This document shows, one piece after another, positions 24,511 through 33,498 of a stretch of 64,000 bases of DNA. The stretch comes from Xiheimicrobium sp033763395 (GTDB lineage: Bacteria > Myxococcota > Myxococcia > Myxococcales > Myxococcaceae): NCBI GenBank assembly GCA_033763395.1, contig JANRKQ010000074.1, positions 26,005 through 90,004 of the forward strand, given 5' to 3'. The translations under genes were made by a program, and so were the position numbers. How positions within the stretch are numbered: position 1 is the first letter of the stretch; each line of letters opens with the position of its first letter. The notes beneath the pieces were generated by a model that saw only the letters and a list, made by a program, of their open reading frames with translations, searched no databases and was not told the DNA's origin.

Positions 24511-26496
24511 ATCGTTCAGCCGCCCCCACCCGAGTCGTCCCCCTCGTCCCCGGCTCCCCGTGAGCTGGCCGGGTCGACCCTCGATGGACGTTTCCGTCTC
24601 CTCGAGCGCATCGCGACGGGCGGCATGGGCCAGGTGTACCGCGCGGAGCAGTTGCCGATGGGCCGCATGGTCGCGGTGAAGGTGCTGCCGCCGGTACCCG
24701 AGGGCGCGCAGGGCCAGCAGTTCGCCGCCCGCTTCATGCGCGAGGCCGCCGTCACCTCGCAGCTCAAGCACCCCAACACCGTCTCGGTCTTCGACTACGG
24801 CGTCACCGACGACGGCATCTTCTACATCGCCATGGAGCTGCTCGAGGGGCGCACCCTGGCGAAGACGCTCAAGCAGCAGGGGCCGTTTCCCTGGCGGCGC
24901 GCCATCGACGTCACGCTGCAGATCTGCCGTTCGGTGCGAGAGGCCCACCGCCTGGGCGTCGTGCACCGCGACCTGAAGCCCGCCAACGTGATGTTGCTCG
25001 ACCAGGACTCCGACGCCGACGTCGTCAAGGTGCTCGACTTCGGCCTGGTGAAGCCCTTCGCGACGAACGACGCCGACATGACCCAGTCGGGCATCTTCCT
25101 CGGCTCGCCCACCTACATGTCTCCGGAGCAGGCGCGGGGCGAGGCCACGCCCCGCAGCGACCTCTACAGCATCGGCGTCATCCTCTACCAACTGCTGACG
25201 GGCGTGGCACCGTTCGAGTCGAAGAACAGCATCGACGTCATCGTGCAGCACATTCAGGAGCCCGTTCCGGCGATGGCCGACAAGCGCGCGGGGCTCGACG
25301 TCCCACCGGCCCTCGAGGCCATCGTGCGCCGGTGTCTCGAGAAGGACCCGGCGGCGCGCTACGAATCGCTCGACCCGCTCGTCGACGCGCTGCGCGAGGT
25401 GCTCGACCCGAACGCGCCGAGGCTGACGCGAGAGCTCCGCGCCGCTCCGCCACCACTCGCCTCACCCACGCCCTTCCCCCCCGCGGTCGCGAGCCGTGCG
25501 TCGGAGTCGTCGGAGCTCACCCGCACGGGCGCGCTCGTGATGCGCGAGCCGGCGCCCCGTCGGAGCTGGCTGGTGGCGTTGGCGCTGCTCGTCGTGGTGG
25601 CCGTGGGCGGTGCGGGCCTGACGGGCGCGTACCTGGTGGGCGCAGGCCGTTCGGCGACGGTCGAGCCGGCGCCTGAGCCGGTGGCTCCTCCGCCAGTGGT
25701 CGTCCAGCCGACGGCTCCGGCCCCACCGCCAGAGCCCGTGGCAGCGCCGCCCGCTCCCGCTGCAACCCCCTCGCCGCCGGGCGTGGTGCGCTTCAGCCTC
25801 GACAGCCAACCCTCGGGCGCGCAGGTGCTCCGCAAAGGCAAAGTGATGGGCCGAACGCCCTTCGTGATGGACGTGCCGGAAGCGAATGACGGCGAGCCCA
25901 CCACCTTCCAGGTGACGCTCAAGCTGCCCGGCTACCAGGCGCAAGAGGTGTCGGCCGCGGGCTACGGCCCCGAGGTGTTGCTCCTGCAGAAGCTGGCGAA
26001 GGCCGGCGAGGCGCGCGCGGCCCCGGTGGTGGTGAAGAGCAGCCCGCCGCCGACCCCAGCGCCGCCCACACCCGTGGCCGCCGCGATGCCACCTCCTGCG
26101 CCCGCACCGGCGCCGCCCGTCGAGAAGCCCGCGCCCGCGACGCCGTCGGCGGTGGTCGACCCGAACGCGGCGCGCACGCTGCCGGAGGACGCCGACCCAC
26201 CGGAGCCGCTGGAGTCGAACGTCGCGCCTGCGATGCCCGACGCCGTGCGCGGCCAGCTCGTCGACACGCAGGTCGTCTTGCGCTTCATCGTCGAGACGAA
26301 CGGCAGCGTGCGGGGCATCGAGCGCCTCAAGGGCGACGAGCCCTTCGTGTCGGCGGCCATCGCGGCGGTGAAGACGTGGCGCTACGAGCCCGCGCGCGTC
26401 GATGGCCGCCCCATCGCCGTGTACCAGGTGCAGCGGCTGCAGTTCCGCACGAAGCTGGGCACCGAGGGCAGCGGCACGCCGTCGTTCGCGGAATAG
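24511..26496 (+). CDS. Ser/Thr protein kinase with PEGA and TonB C-terminal domains
   Basis: The kinase domain has the glycine loop IATGGMGQVY, the VAVK lysine, VVHRDLKPANVM, VLDFGLVKP and SPTYMSPEQARGE. One membrane helix follows (WLVALALLVVVAVGGAGLTGAYLV). Beyond it lie a Pro-rich stretch, a PEGA-like domain (VRFSLDSQPSGAQVLRKGKVMGRTPF) and a terminal TonB-C-like domain (VVLRFIVETNGSVRGIERL...AAVKTWRYEPARVDGRPI). The frame opens at 24502. It has no ATG, GTG or TTG until the Met inside the glycine loop at 24625, so the start given (ATC at 24511) is only a placeholder. A non-AUG start or a small sequence error upstream is likely. The architecture suggests a cytoplasmic kinase linked to an envelope partner. 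Confidence 0.8.
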   Translation: MVQPPPPESSPSSPAPRELAGSTLDGRFRLLERIATGGMGQVYRAEQLPMGRMVAVKVLPPVPEGAQGQQFAARFMREAAVTSQLKHPNTVSVFDYGVTDDGIFYIAMELLEGRTLAKTLKQQGPFPWRRAIDVTLQICRSVREAHRLGVVHRDLKPANVMLLDQDSDADVVKVLDFGLVKPFATNDADMTQSGIFLGSPTYMSPEQARGEATPRSDLYSIGVILYQLLTGVAPFESKNSIDVIVQHIQEPVPAMADKRAGLDVPPALEAIVRRCLEKDPAARYESLDPLVDALREVLDPNAPRLTRELRAAPPPLASPTPFPPAVASRASESSELTRTGALVMREPAPRRSWLVALALLVVVAVGGAGLTGAYLVGAGRSATVEPAPEPVAPPPVVVQPTAPAPPPEPVAAPPAPAATPSPPGVVRFSLDSQPSGAQVLRKGKVMGRTPFVMDVPEANDGEPTTFQVTLKLPGYQAQEVSAAGYGPEVLLLQKLAKAGEARAAPVVVKSSPPPTPAPPTPVAAAMPPPAPAPAPPVEKPAPATPSAVVDPNAARTLPEDADPPEPLESNVAPAMPDAVRGQLVDTQVVLRFIVETNGSVRGIERLKGDEPFVSAAIAAVKTWRYEPARVDGRPIAVYQVQRLQFRTKLGTEGSGTPSFAE

Positions 26497-26499
26497 CGC

Positions 26500-27999
26500 C
26501 TACCGTCGTCGCGCGAGCAGCTCGCGGTTCACCTCGAACGACGCGTGCGTCGTCACCGCTCCGCCCGGCGCGTCGATGGAGTCGACCACCTCGAAGTCCA
26601 CCTGCCACGCCTCGTCGCTCACCGTGCACGCCGTGTAGCCGCGCCGCCCCTCGTACGCGTACAGGAAGCCCGGCAGCCCGCCGACCAGCCCTTCGATGAG
26701 CGAGCCGTTGCCTTCACCCTGGCTGCCGCCGCTGCTGATGGAGTTGGTGACGATCTCCACCGCCGTCGCCCGCGCGGTGTTTGGCCGCAGCACGCGGGAG
26801 AGCGCGGCGAGGTGAATGTCTCCGGTGAGGACGATGGTGTTGCGGCGTGACAGGCCGTCCATCACGTCGAGGAGGCGGCGACGCTCGGCCGGGTAGCCGT
26901 CCCACTGGTCGTGGTTCAGGAAGGCGCCGTTGCCGACGATGAAGTCCGTGAAGACGACCTGCTGGGCCAGCACGTTCCAGCTCGCCGTCGACGCGCGCAG
27001 CCGGGCCTCGAGCCAGTCGCGCTGGGCCTGCCCGAGCATGGAGTCGTCCTCAGCGCCCCAGTCGGCGCACGCGGCGCCTGCACGGCCTCCACATACGAGG
27101 CGGTTGCGGTACTGCCGCGTGTCGAGCACCGACACCGAGAGGAGCGAGCCCACCTCGAAGCCACGGTACAGCTGCAGCGAGCCGTCATCCGCGGGCCGCA
27201 CGCGCACGGGCATCCACTCGGCGTAGGCGCGGTAGGCCGCCCGGCGGCGCTCGCGCAGCACCTCGGGGCTCACCGAGCCGTGCGACAGCCCGCCGTAGTT
27301 GTTCACCACCTCGTGGTCGTCCCACGTCACCACCCAGGGGCACGAGGCGAGGTTGGCCTGCAGGTCGGCGTCGCGCCGGTACTCGGCGTGCCGCGCGCGG
27401 TAGCCGGCCAGGTCGACGGGCTCGGCCGACTGGTGCGCCCGCACACCGACGCGGTTTCGTTCGTAGAGGAAGTCACCGAGGAAGAAGAAGAGGTCGAACC
27501 GCTGGGCGGCGGCGGCCCGGTGCGCGGTGAAGTACCCGCCCCGCAGGTCCTGACAGCTCCCGATGCCGAAGCGGAACGACGACGGGCTGCCCGACGCGCG
27601 CAGCGTGCGGGTGCGGCCGATGGGGCTCACCTGCCCCGGCACCACGAACCGGTAGAAGTACGTTCCATCGCTCGGAAGCCCGGTGACGTCGACGTGCACC
27701 GTGTGGCCGGCGTCGCTCGCCGCGCTCGAAAGCCCAGACTGGAGCACCCGCTCGAAGCGCTCGTCGGCCGCCACTTCCCACCCGACGGAGAACGAGTCAC
27801 GCCCCTGCGCCGGGTCCACCTCGAGCGCCGTCCACAGCACCACGGCGTCGGACGTCGGGTCGCCCGAGGCGACACCGTACGAGAACGGGGAGGTGGCGAA
27901 GGGCGCTCCCGGCACCTGCACCTGGGGTGGCCGAACGCCCGACGGGCCGCACGCCACCAGCGCGCCGGCTCCGACGAGCACCGTGCGTCGATTCATCAT
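26500..27999 (-). CDS. phoD: PhoD-family alkaline phosphatase
   Basis: A 499-residue PhoD-type metallophosphatase. The N-terminal leader MMNRRTVLVGAGALVAC has a twin-arginine-like start and a lipobox-like Cys. An Ig-like PhoD N domain comes next (FSYGVASGDPTSDAVVLWTAL). The catalytic domain has FFFLGDFLYE, TWDDHEVVNNY, DTRQYRNR, QVVFTDF and TGDIHLAALSRV, the metal- and phosphate-binding motifs of the family. It acts outside the cytoplasmic membrane on phosphodiesters or monoesters. It stands alone; the nearby GDPD lipoprotein gene is too distant for an operon. Confidence 0.92.
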   Translation of the reverse strand: MMNRRTVLVGAGALVACGPSGVRPPQVQVPGAPFATSPFSYGVASGDPTSDAVVLWTALEVDPAQGRDSFSVGWEVAADERFERVLQSGLSSAASDAGHTVHVDVTGLPSDGTYFYRFVVPGQVSPIGRTRTLRASGSPSSFRFGIGSCQDLRGGYFTAHRAAAAQRFDLFFFLGDFLYERNRVGVRAHQSAEPVDLAGYRARHAEYRRDADLQANLASCPWVVTWDDHEVVNNYGGLSHGSVSPEVLRERRRAAYRAYAEWMPVRVRPADDGSLQLYRGFEVGSLLSVSVLDTRQYRNRLVCGGRAGAACADWGAEDDSMLGQAQRDWLEARLRASTASWNVLAQQVVFTDFIVGNGAFLNHDQWDGYPAERRRLLDVMDGLSRRNTIVLTGDIHLAALSRVLRPNTARATAVEIVTNSISSGGSQGEGNGSLIEGLVGGLPGFLYAYEGRRGYTACTVSDEAWQVDFEVVDSIDAPGGAVTTHASFEVNRELLARRR

Positions 28000-28152
28000 G
28001 TCGGCCAGATAGCGCAGGCGAGGCGTTCAGGCGCGCACCCGAGGCCTCGGGTTCTTCGAACGTCACGTCACGCCACCGAGGGCGCGCGGGGAAGTGAACG
28101 GACCTCGCAGAGGCCTGCCCCGGGCCAGCCGCTGCGCGCCGTCGGGCCGCGC

Positions 28153-28596
28153 TCACGTCATCGGCGAGAAGTCGTCGGTGCGCGCGAGGCGGAGCCAGAG
28201 GTCGGCGAGGGGCGCAGGGGGGACGACCGGCTTCCGCGTCGAGAGGTCGAACCACAGCACGACGCTCTCGACGACGGCGCACAGGGCCTGGTCCGACGAG
28301 CGGAAGAACTGGTTGCGAACGCGCATGCGGCGCGCGTCGTCGGTGATGCCGGCCACGCGCAGGTCGACGGTGAAGGGCTCGAGCAGCGCGAGCTCCTTGC
28401 GGTAGGTGAGCTTGTCTTCGAGCACGACCGGGCCGAGCGCGAGGCGTTGGAACTCGCGCATCGGCCAGCCGTTGCTGGCGAGGAAGCGCATGCGCGTGTC
28501 TTCGGCGCACCCGAGGAAGGCGGCGTTGCGCATGTGCTGGTTGAAGTCCATGTCGGGCCAGCGCGCGACGAAGGACTCGACGAAGGGTTCGGCCAT
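28153..28596 (-). CDS. Acyl-CoA thioesterase (4-hydroxybenzoyl-CoA thioesterase fold)
   Basis: A 147-residue hotdog protein starting at MAEPFVESFVARWPDMDFNQHMRNAAFLGCAEDTRMRFL. The D-x-N-Q-H-M-x-N-A segment is the active-site region of 4HBT-type thioesterases, with the central helix following. The remainder has the long strands of the fold (PVVLEDKLTYRKELALLEPFTVDLRVAGITDDARRMRV). The substrate acyl-CoA cannot be told from sequence. It is a single gene, transcribed toward the PhoD gene. Confidence 0.82.
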   Translation of the reverse strand: MAEPFVESFVARWPDMDFNQHMRNAAFLGCAEDTRMRFLASNGWPMREFQRLALGPVVLEDKLTYRKELALLEPFTVDLRVAGITDDARRMRVRNQFFRSSDQALCAVVESVVLWFDLSTRKPVVPPAPLADLWLRLARTDDFSPMT

Positions 28597-28809
28597 TGGG
28601 CCTGCGTAGCAAACCCGGCGGCCCGTCGCCGCGCCTCCGTGAACCGCCGGCTTCTCGCCATTGGCGCCGTCGTGGGGCCGGCCGTCGGCTCGATGACGGC
28701 GCCGGCGGTGAACCCGCCCGCCGGGCCCTCGCCCTCGTTCGGACGGGACCTGGCAAAGAAGGGTCGCGCTCACGTGCTCAGGCGTGGTTCAGTCCATCGG
28801 TGGAGGCTC

Positions 28810-29448
28810 ATGCGCACACCCTCGGGTTCGTCGATCGTCCTATCGCTGCTCACGGTGGCGTTGCCTGCGTGCAAGTCGGAGTCGGTCCAGGCTGCGCGAC
28901 CCGAGCTCACCGATGCCGACCGCGAGGGCACGCCCTTGAAGGCCAAAGACAAGGTGACGGCCACCCTCGGCCCACGCAAGAACAAGCCGGCGCACGTCCT
29001 CGAGACGTACGGCAAGTTCGCGCTCGTGTCGTTCGATGACGACGGCAACGACTGGGTGACCGGCAACTTCAAGGGCTGGGTGCTGCAGAAGGAGCTGACG
29101 CCACCGGGCGCCATCTCGAACCACCCCTTCGACGACGCGTGCACCGTCTCGGTCAACGACGCGGTGCGCGGGCGCTGGAACACCGTGATGCCCGAGACCG
29201 ACGGCGTGGTGAAGGAGACCTACGGCAAGCTCGCGCACGTCGAGTTCGTGAACCACGCGAGCGGGTGGACTCAATGCAAGCTCCTCAAGCCTCGCAGCGA
29301 GGAGGAAGACGAGGCGAGCGGTGACTCTGAAGGTGGCGGCGGACAGTCCGACGCCGCCGCGAAGTGCAGGCGCGGCTGCAACTCGCGGTGTCACGGGGCG
29401 AAGAACAAGTCGAAGTGTGTGAATGAGTGCCGGCGCGCGTGCGGCTGA
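28810..29448 (+). CDS. Lipoprotein with SH3-like units and Cys-rich tail
   Basis: A 212-residue lipoprotein (SLLTVALPAC) with GGAGG before the ATG. Two similar beta-rich blocks follow: DKVTATLGPRKNKPAHVLETYGKFALVSFDDD...GWVLQ and DAVRGRWNTVMPETDGVVKETYGKLAHVEFVNHASGWTQ. Both have the KETYGK/LETYGK-type hairpin and a W, suggesting repeated SH3-like or Tudor-like modules. An acidic Gly-rich linker precedes a Cys-rich tail (KCRRGCNSRCHGAKNKSKCVNECRRACG, six Cys) that may bind metal or form disulphides. The function is unknown. It stands alone. Confidence 0.65.
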   Translation: MRTPSGSSIVLSLLTVALPACKSESVQAARPELTDADREGTPLKAKDKVTATLGPRKNKPAHVLETYGKFALVSFDDDGNDWVTGNFKGWVLQKELTPPGAISNHPFDDACTVSVNDAVRGRWNTVMPETDGVVKETYGKLAHVEFVNHASGWTQCKLLKPRSEEEDEASGDSEGGGGQSDAAAKCRRGCNSRCHGAKNKSKCVNECRRACG

Positions 29449-29485
29449 CGCGACGAGGACGCGCGCGCAGCACCTCGGCGTCAAG

Positions 29486-29914
29486 TCACCGCGTGGGCTT
29501 CGGGCCCGGCGCTTCGCGCAAGGGCTCGCCCGACAGTCGCTCGATGAAGCCCGCGGTGTCACCGCCCTGGAGACCGAGCTGAGCGGCGAGGCTCCGGGCG
29601 TCGAGGGCGCAGACGTCGGGCCGCGAGCCGAAGTGGGTCGGGTCGATGAAGTCGCCTGCGCGCATCGCCTGTGGCGCCTCCTGGCCCAGCACCCCGGCCA
29701 CCTGCACCACACCCAGCTTCCGCTTCGACATGAAGCGCGCCGGCACCTCGCGCGCCTCGAGCATGCTGACGGTGATGGGCGCTCCTTCGGGAATCGGCAT
29801 CGCCGCGACGATGAGCTTCGCGGTCGGCTCGCCTCCGAGGAGCGCCGTCGCCGCCGCGCCCACGACGGCGCCAACCAGCCCACCCTGCACCAGGGCTCGC
29901 GCCAGCCGCGTCAT
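29486..29914 (-). CDS. CpaB/SAF-domain-like membrane-anchored protein
   Basis: A 142-residue protein with an N-terminal membrane helix (ALVQGGLVGAVVGAAATALLGG) and a SAF-like domain (LIVAAMPIPEGAPITVSMLEAREVPARFMSKRK...AMRAGDFIDPTHFG). The fold is used by CpaB-type pilus and flagellar periplasmic proteins. The ATG overlaps the stop of the upstream relative (ATGA), so the two are a coupled pair. No pilus or secretion genes are nearby. The N-terminal helix probably keeps it in the inner membrane. Confidence 0.65.
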   Translation of the reverse strand: MTRLARALVQGGLVGAVVGAAATALLGGEPTAKLIVAAMPIPEGAPITVSMLEAREVPARFMSKRKLGVVQVAGVLGQEAPQAMRAGDFIDPTHFGSRPDVCALDARSLAAQLGLQGGDTAGFIERLSGEPLREAPGPKPTR

Positions 29915-30351
29915 GGGCGCTCCTCGTGCCGCTCGACCAGCGCTGCGCCGAGCCGCGCCACCTCGGCCGTGCCACCGTCGAGCGCTGCCAGCGTCGCCCG
30001 GGTGCGTTGGGCGCACGCAGGGTCGGGGTCGATGAGGTCGGTGTCTCGGAGCACCGTGTCTGGCGCCACCCGCCACCGCACCGTCTGCCCGGTGAAGCGC
30101 GCGCGTGTCGCGGGAGTCGCGCAGCTCTCGGTGACGAGGCTCTGGGGCCACCTCGACTCGAGCACGTCGGCGTCGGTGAGGCGGTGGCCTGCGGGCAGCT
30201 CGCGCGCCGTCACCAGCACTGGCACCGTGGCCCAGGCCTGTGGGTCCCGCGTGCCGGCACGCACCGCCTGAACCGCCGCGCCACCGAGGGGCGCCCCCAC
30301 GAGGAGTCCTGCCACCAGTCCCAGTACGGCGGATCGATCAGACGCAGCCAT
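29911..30351 (-). CDS. CpaB/SAF-domain-like membrane-anchored protein
   Basis: A 146-residue protein with a membrane helix (SAVLGLVAGLLVGAPLGGAAV) and a SAF-type domain (VPVLVTARELPAGHRLTDADVLESRWPQSLV...DTVLRDTDLIDPDPACAQ). It is the upstream member of a coupled pair with 29486-29914, which has the same layout, so the pair probably arose by duplication. A role in forming a ring or adaptor around a secretion or pilus-like complex is possible, but no such genes accompany them. Confidence 0.65.
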   Translation of the reverse strand: MAASDRSAVLGLVAGLLVGAPLGGAAVQAVRAGTRDPQAWATVPVLVTARELPAGHRLTDADVLESRWPQSLVTESCATPATRARFTGQTVRWRVAPDTVLRDTDLIDPDPACAQRTRATLAALDGGTAEVARLGAALVERHEERP

Positions 30352-30445
30352 CGCCAGAGGACGTAAGGACGACGGCCGAGCGGCGCCACCGGGGCGGGTT
30401 TTGTGGTGACTGACCGGCCAAAGTGTGGCGCATTGAGGGCCTCCC

Positions 30446-31456
30446 GTGACGTCGCTCGGCACCATCCTCGTCTGCCTGTCGCTCGCAGGGACTCCGGCGA
30501 CGGCGCCCGCGAAGGGCACCCGCTTCGAGCAGGGCCAGCGGCTGTTCAACCAGGGCGACTTCGAGGCCGCGCTTAAGCAGCTCGACGCCGCCGCGCAAGA
30601 AGAGCGCGACCCCGCGGTGCTCGAGCGCGTGCACCTGCTGCGCGGCCAGGCCTTCTCGGCGAGGCAGGACTTCGTGAAGGCTGAAGACGCCTTCACGCTC
30701 GCGCTCGACGCCAACCCCGAGGCCTCGCTCGACCCCGCGCGCGTCGACCCGACGGTGGTGAAGCTGCTCGAGTCGGTGCGCTCGCGCCTCACCGCCACCC
30801 TCGTCGTCAACGCCACGCCTGCGGGCGCGAGCCTCTTCCTCGACGGGAAGAGCCTGGGCGCGGCGCCGCAGACGGTGTCGGCCTCCATCGGCCGCCACAA
30901 GGTCGAGGCGCGCTTCGGTGACCAGGAGGTGCCGGCCGTCGAGGTGCTCCTCAAGGCGCGGCGCGAGGTGCGCATCGAGTTCGTGCAGGGCAAGCCGCCG
31001 CCGCCCGTGGTGGTGACGCCCCAGCCGACCGTCCCCGAAGAGAAGCCCGTGCGCCCGATGGGCGAGGTCCGCGGCGTCTTCGAGGTGCCTCCGAAGGCCG
31101 GCGCCGAGGGAGCCGGGGCGCTCGAGCTCGGAGGAGGCCTCGACACGAAGTACTTCCGGGCTGGCGTCGGCCTGCGTGTCTTCCCCTACTTCGGAGTCGT
31201 GCCGCGCGTGGCGCTCGTGGTGCCCGCCATCGGCCACCTGCACGCCTTCGTCGAGCTGCAGGCGCCCATCTGGCTCACCCGGCCGTCCGGCGGCCTCGGC
31301 GTCGGCATCGGAGCGGCGGCCGGCGCCGAGTACTGGCTGGTGCCCTTCCTGGCGACCTTCCTGCAGGTCGGCGGGCACTACCTCGTCGTGAATCCCATGC
31401 GCGGAGACTCAGCGGCGCTGGTCGCGAGCGCCGGCGTGCGGCTGCGCGTGCCCTGA
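30446..31456 (+). CDS. TPR-PEGA envelope protein with barrel-like C-terminus
   Basis: A 336-residue exported protein. The signal peptide (TILVCLSLAGTPATA) is followed by TPR helices (GTRFEQGQRLFNQGDFEAALKQLDAAA), a PEGA domain (LVVNATPAGASLFLDGKSLGAAPQTVSASIGRHKVEARFGDQEV), a Pro-rich linker and a final alternating hydrophobic region (LELGGGLDTKYFRAGVGLRVFPYFGVVPRVALVV...VGGHYLVV) compatible with outer-membrane strands. The start is GTG at 30446 after CCC; no strong ribosome site. TPR plus PEGA is common in myxobacterial envelope proteins. It is divergent from the CpaB-like pair. Confidence 0.72.
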   Translation: MTSLGTILVCLSLAGTPATAPAKGTRFEQGQRLFNQGDFEAALKQLDAAAQEERDPAVLERVHLLRGQAFSARQDFVKAEDAFTLALDANPEASLDPARVDPTVVKLLESVRSRLTATLVVNATPAGASLFLDGKSLGAAPQTVSASIGRHKVEARFGDQEVPAVEVLLKARREVRIEFVQGKPPPPVVVTPQPTVPEEKPVRPMGEVRGVFEVPPKAGAEGAGALELGGGLDTKYFRAGVGLRVFPYFGVVPRVALVVPAIGHLHAFVELQAPIWLTRPSGGLGVGIGAAAGAEYWLVPFLATFLQVGGHYLVVNPMRGDSAALVASAGVRLRVP

Positions 31457-31724
31457 GCGTCGTCGGTAAGCGTCGCGCACCGCGGCCTCTCGAGCGCCCT
31501 CCACCCGTTTGCGCCGAGGCCCGGGCTGCGTGGCTGCGCTTCACCGCTCATCGAGTCAGGCAGGCAGTCTCCTTCGACGCATGCAGCGGCGCCGCCGCGC
31601 CCGGGCCGCGAAGAACGCCTCGGTCTCGTCGAACACCCTTCGGCCCAGCGCAAGGTCCAGCGTCGGGGCCCACGCGCGGCGGCTGGGCTGCCCGTCGGAG
31701 CCGATGACGGAGCCCGGAACGGCC

Positions 31725-32543
31725 TCAGAGGACGGCCTGGAGCCGGCGGCGCCACGTCTGCGTGACGGCACTCGCGCTGCCGAGCTTCTCGAAGACGGCC
31801 AGCATCGCCTTGCGCGCGTCGTCTCGCCGGGCCTTGCGACGGGTGACGACCTCGAGGAAGGCCTCGAGCGCGGCCTCGTCGTCTCCCCGTGCCGCGAGCG
31901 CGCACCCGAGCGCAAACTGCGCCTCGACGTCGGCCTCGTTGCTGGCGAGCGCGGCCCGAATGGCTGCTTCTCCGCCGAAGGCGCTGGCCGCGAGGGCGAG
32001 CTGGGCGCGCTGTGCGACGGACCCGGCGCGCTCCGACAGGGCGTGGTGCGGCGGGACTCGTGTGGTGAGCTCGAGCGCGGCGTCGGCGCGACCGGCCGCG
32101 AGGTGCACGTCGGCCAGCTTGAGCGCGGCAGCGAGCCCCACCTCGGCGTCGGCGAGGAGCGGCTCGAGCGCCTCGACGGTGTCGGCGCGCTCCAGGGCCT
32201 CGGCCATCGCCGACGGGGCGAGCTCGGACAACCACCGCCGCACGAAGCTGGCGTCGCGCGCCCCCGTGAACTCGGCCACCACCGCGCCGTTTCGAAACGC
32301 CTTCACCGCGGGAATGCCCTGCACCTGGAAGGCCGCGGCGAGCTCCTGCGCGCGGTCGACGTCGACCTTCGCCAGGCGCACCCGGCCGGCGAGCGCGTTC
32401 ACCTCGCGCTCGAGGGTGGGCCCCAGCATGCGGCAGGGCGCGCACCACTCGGCCCAGAAGTCGACCACCACCACGCCCGCGTGGCTCTTCGCGAGCACGG
32501 CCTGCTCGAAGTCCTTCGCCTCGACCTCTTCGACGTACTTCAT
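31725..32543 (-). CDS. Thioredoxin-TPR protein (CnoX/YbbN-like)
   Basis: A 272-residue cytoplasmic protein with an N-terminal thioredoxin fold (residues 1-110). The redox motif is Cys34-Ala-Pro-Cys37 in FWAEWCAPCRM, and the cis-Pro segment QGIPAVKAF is present. The C-terminal part is TPR-like helical (ALPPLLADAEVGLAAALKLADVHLAAGRADAALELTTRVP type repeats). E. coli CnoX has the same layout and acts as a chaperone-redoxin transferring clients to GroEL, though its motif is not CxxC. Here CxxC is intact, so thiol chemistry is likely. It stands alone. Confidence 0.85.
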   Translation of the reverse strand: MKYVEEVEAKDFEQAVLAKSHAGVVVVDFWAEWCAPCRMLGPTLEREVNALAGRVRLAKVDVDRAQELAAAFQVQGIPAVKAFRNGAVVAEFTGARDASFVRRWLSELAPSAMAEALERADTVEALEPLLADAEVGLAAALKLADVHLAAGRADAALELTTRVPPHHALSERAGSVAQRAQLALAASAFGGEAAIRAALASNEADVEAQFALGCALAARGDDEAALEAFLEVVTRRKARRDDARKAMLAVFEKLGSASAVTQTWRRRLQAVL

Positions 32544-32592
32544 GGGCCCTTTCGAGCCTTCCCGGCTCGCGGAAGATTCAACCCCCGCTACG

Positions 32593-33399
32593 ATGGCCAA
32601 CACCGTGAGTGAACGCACGCGTCCGCCGCCAACACACTTCACCGAGGGCGAGGTGGCCGAGCTGCTCCGCCGCGCCGCGGCCCTCGAGCAGAAACGAAAG
32701 CTCGAGCGCCCCACGTTGTCCCTCGACGAGGTCGAAGCCATCGCGAAGGAAGCGGGGCTCGACCCGGCCCTGGTGCGCCGCGCGGCCCACGAGCTCCAGC
32801 ACGAGCCACGTCAGACGTTGAGCACCCGGCTCGCGGGCGCACCGGTGACGCGGACCCTCGAGCGCGTCGTCGATGGCGAGGTGACGGCAGAGGACCATGA
32901 AGCGCTCGCCGCTGCGATCCGCGAGGCCCTCGGCTCGACGGGGCTGCCGACGCAGGTCGCGACGCTCGGGCGCTCCCTCACCCTGACGACGGTGGGCCCT
33001 GGCGGCCTCGTCGAGCTGCACGTCAGCCCGAGGGAGGGCACCACCATCATTCGCCTCACCCTCAATGCCAGCCAGCTCGCGGGCGGGCTCTTTGGTGGGC
33101 TCATCGGTGGCATCGGCGGAGGCCTCGGCTCGAACGTGGCGTGGCTGGTTCCGACGTGGCTGTCGAAGGGGCTTGGGCTGGGGCTCCCCGAGAGCGTGCT
33201 GGCTGGAGTGGTGGGGTTCCTGGGTGTCACAGGCGCGGCCTTCGGCCTGGCGCGCTGGCTGTTCACCCGCCGGGTCGGGGCCGCGCAGGCCCGGCTCGAG
33301 CAGCTCGCCGACACCCTCGAAGCCCTCGTGCGGCAACGGGTGGTCGCACGGGCTGGCATCACGGCGGTCTCAGCACCGTCCTCGGCTGGCAGGGAGTGA
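32593..33399 (+). CDS. Membrane protein with N-terminal helical domain, family unrecognised
   Basis: A 268-residue protein. The N-terminus (residues 1-70) is a soluble helical region (FTEGEVAELLRRAAALEQKRKLERPTLSLDEVEAIAKEAGLDPALVRRAAHEL) resembling the short-chain (SHOCT-like) helix before membrane or RNA-binding domains. A beta-strand stretch leads to a Gly-rich hydrophobic hairpin (LAGGLFGGLIGGIGGGLG, LPESVLAGVVGFLGVTGAAFGLARWLF) and a basic helix at the end. Two membrane segments are likely. No homology is recognised. It is divergent from the thioredoxin gene. Confidence 0.6.
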   Translation: MANTVSERTRPPPTHFTEGEVAELLRRAAALEQKRKLERPTLSLDEVEAIAKEAGLDPALVRRAAHELQHEPRQTLSTRLAGAPVTRTLERVVDGEVTAEDHEALAAAIREALGSTGLPTQVATLGRSLTLTTVGPGGLVELHVSPREGTTIIRLTLNASQLAGGLFGGLIGGIGGGLGSNVAWLVPTWLSKGLGLGLPESVLAGVVGFLGVTGAAFGLARWLFTRRVGAAQARLEQLADTLEALVRQRVVARAGITAVSAPSSAGRE

Positions 33400-33498
33400 G
33401 CCGCGACTCAGTAGGTGTGAACCACCCCTCGGCCTGGCCGGCAACGGCGCGAAGTGAGGGCTGATCCACGGTGGTCGGCCCGTTGCAGGGTCGGGGGC

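Noticed and set aside
26911..29448. Long rightward frame over PhoD and the thioesterase
   Set aside because: It is the antisense shadow of GC-rich minus-strand genes; only its last 213 codons (28810-29448) form a real gene with a lipobox and ribosome site.
31457..31724. Minus-strand frame reading GQPSRRAWAPTLDLALGRRVFDE between two genes
   Set aside because: No start codon with a ribosome site and overlaps the thioredoxin gene end; could be a fragment only.
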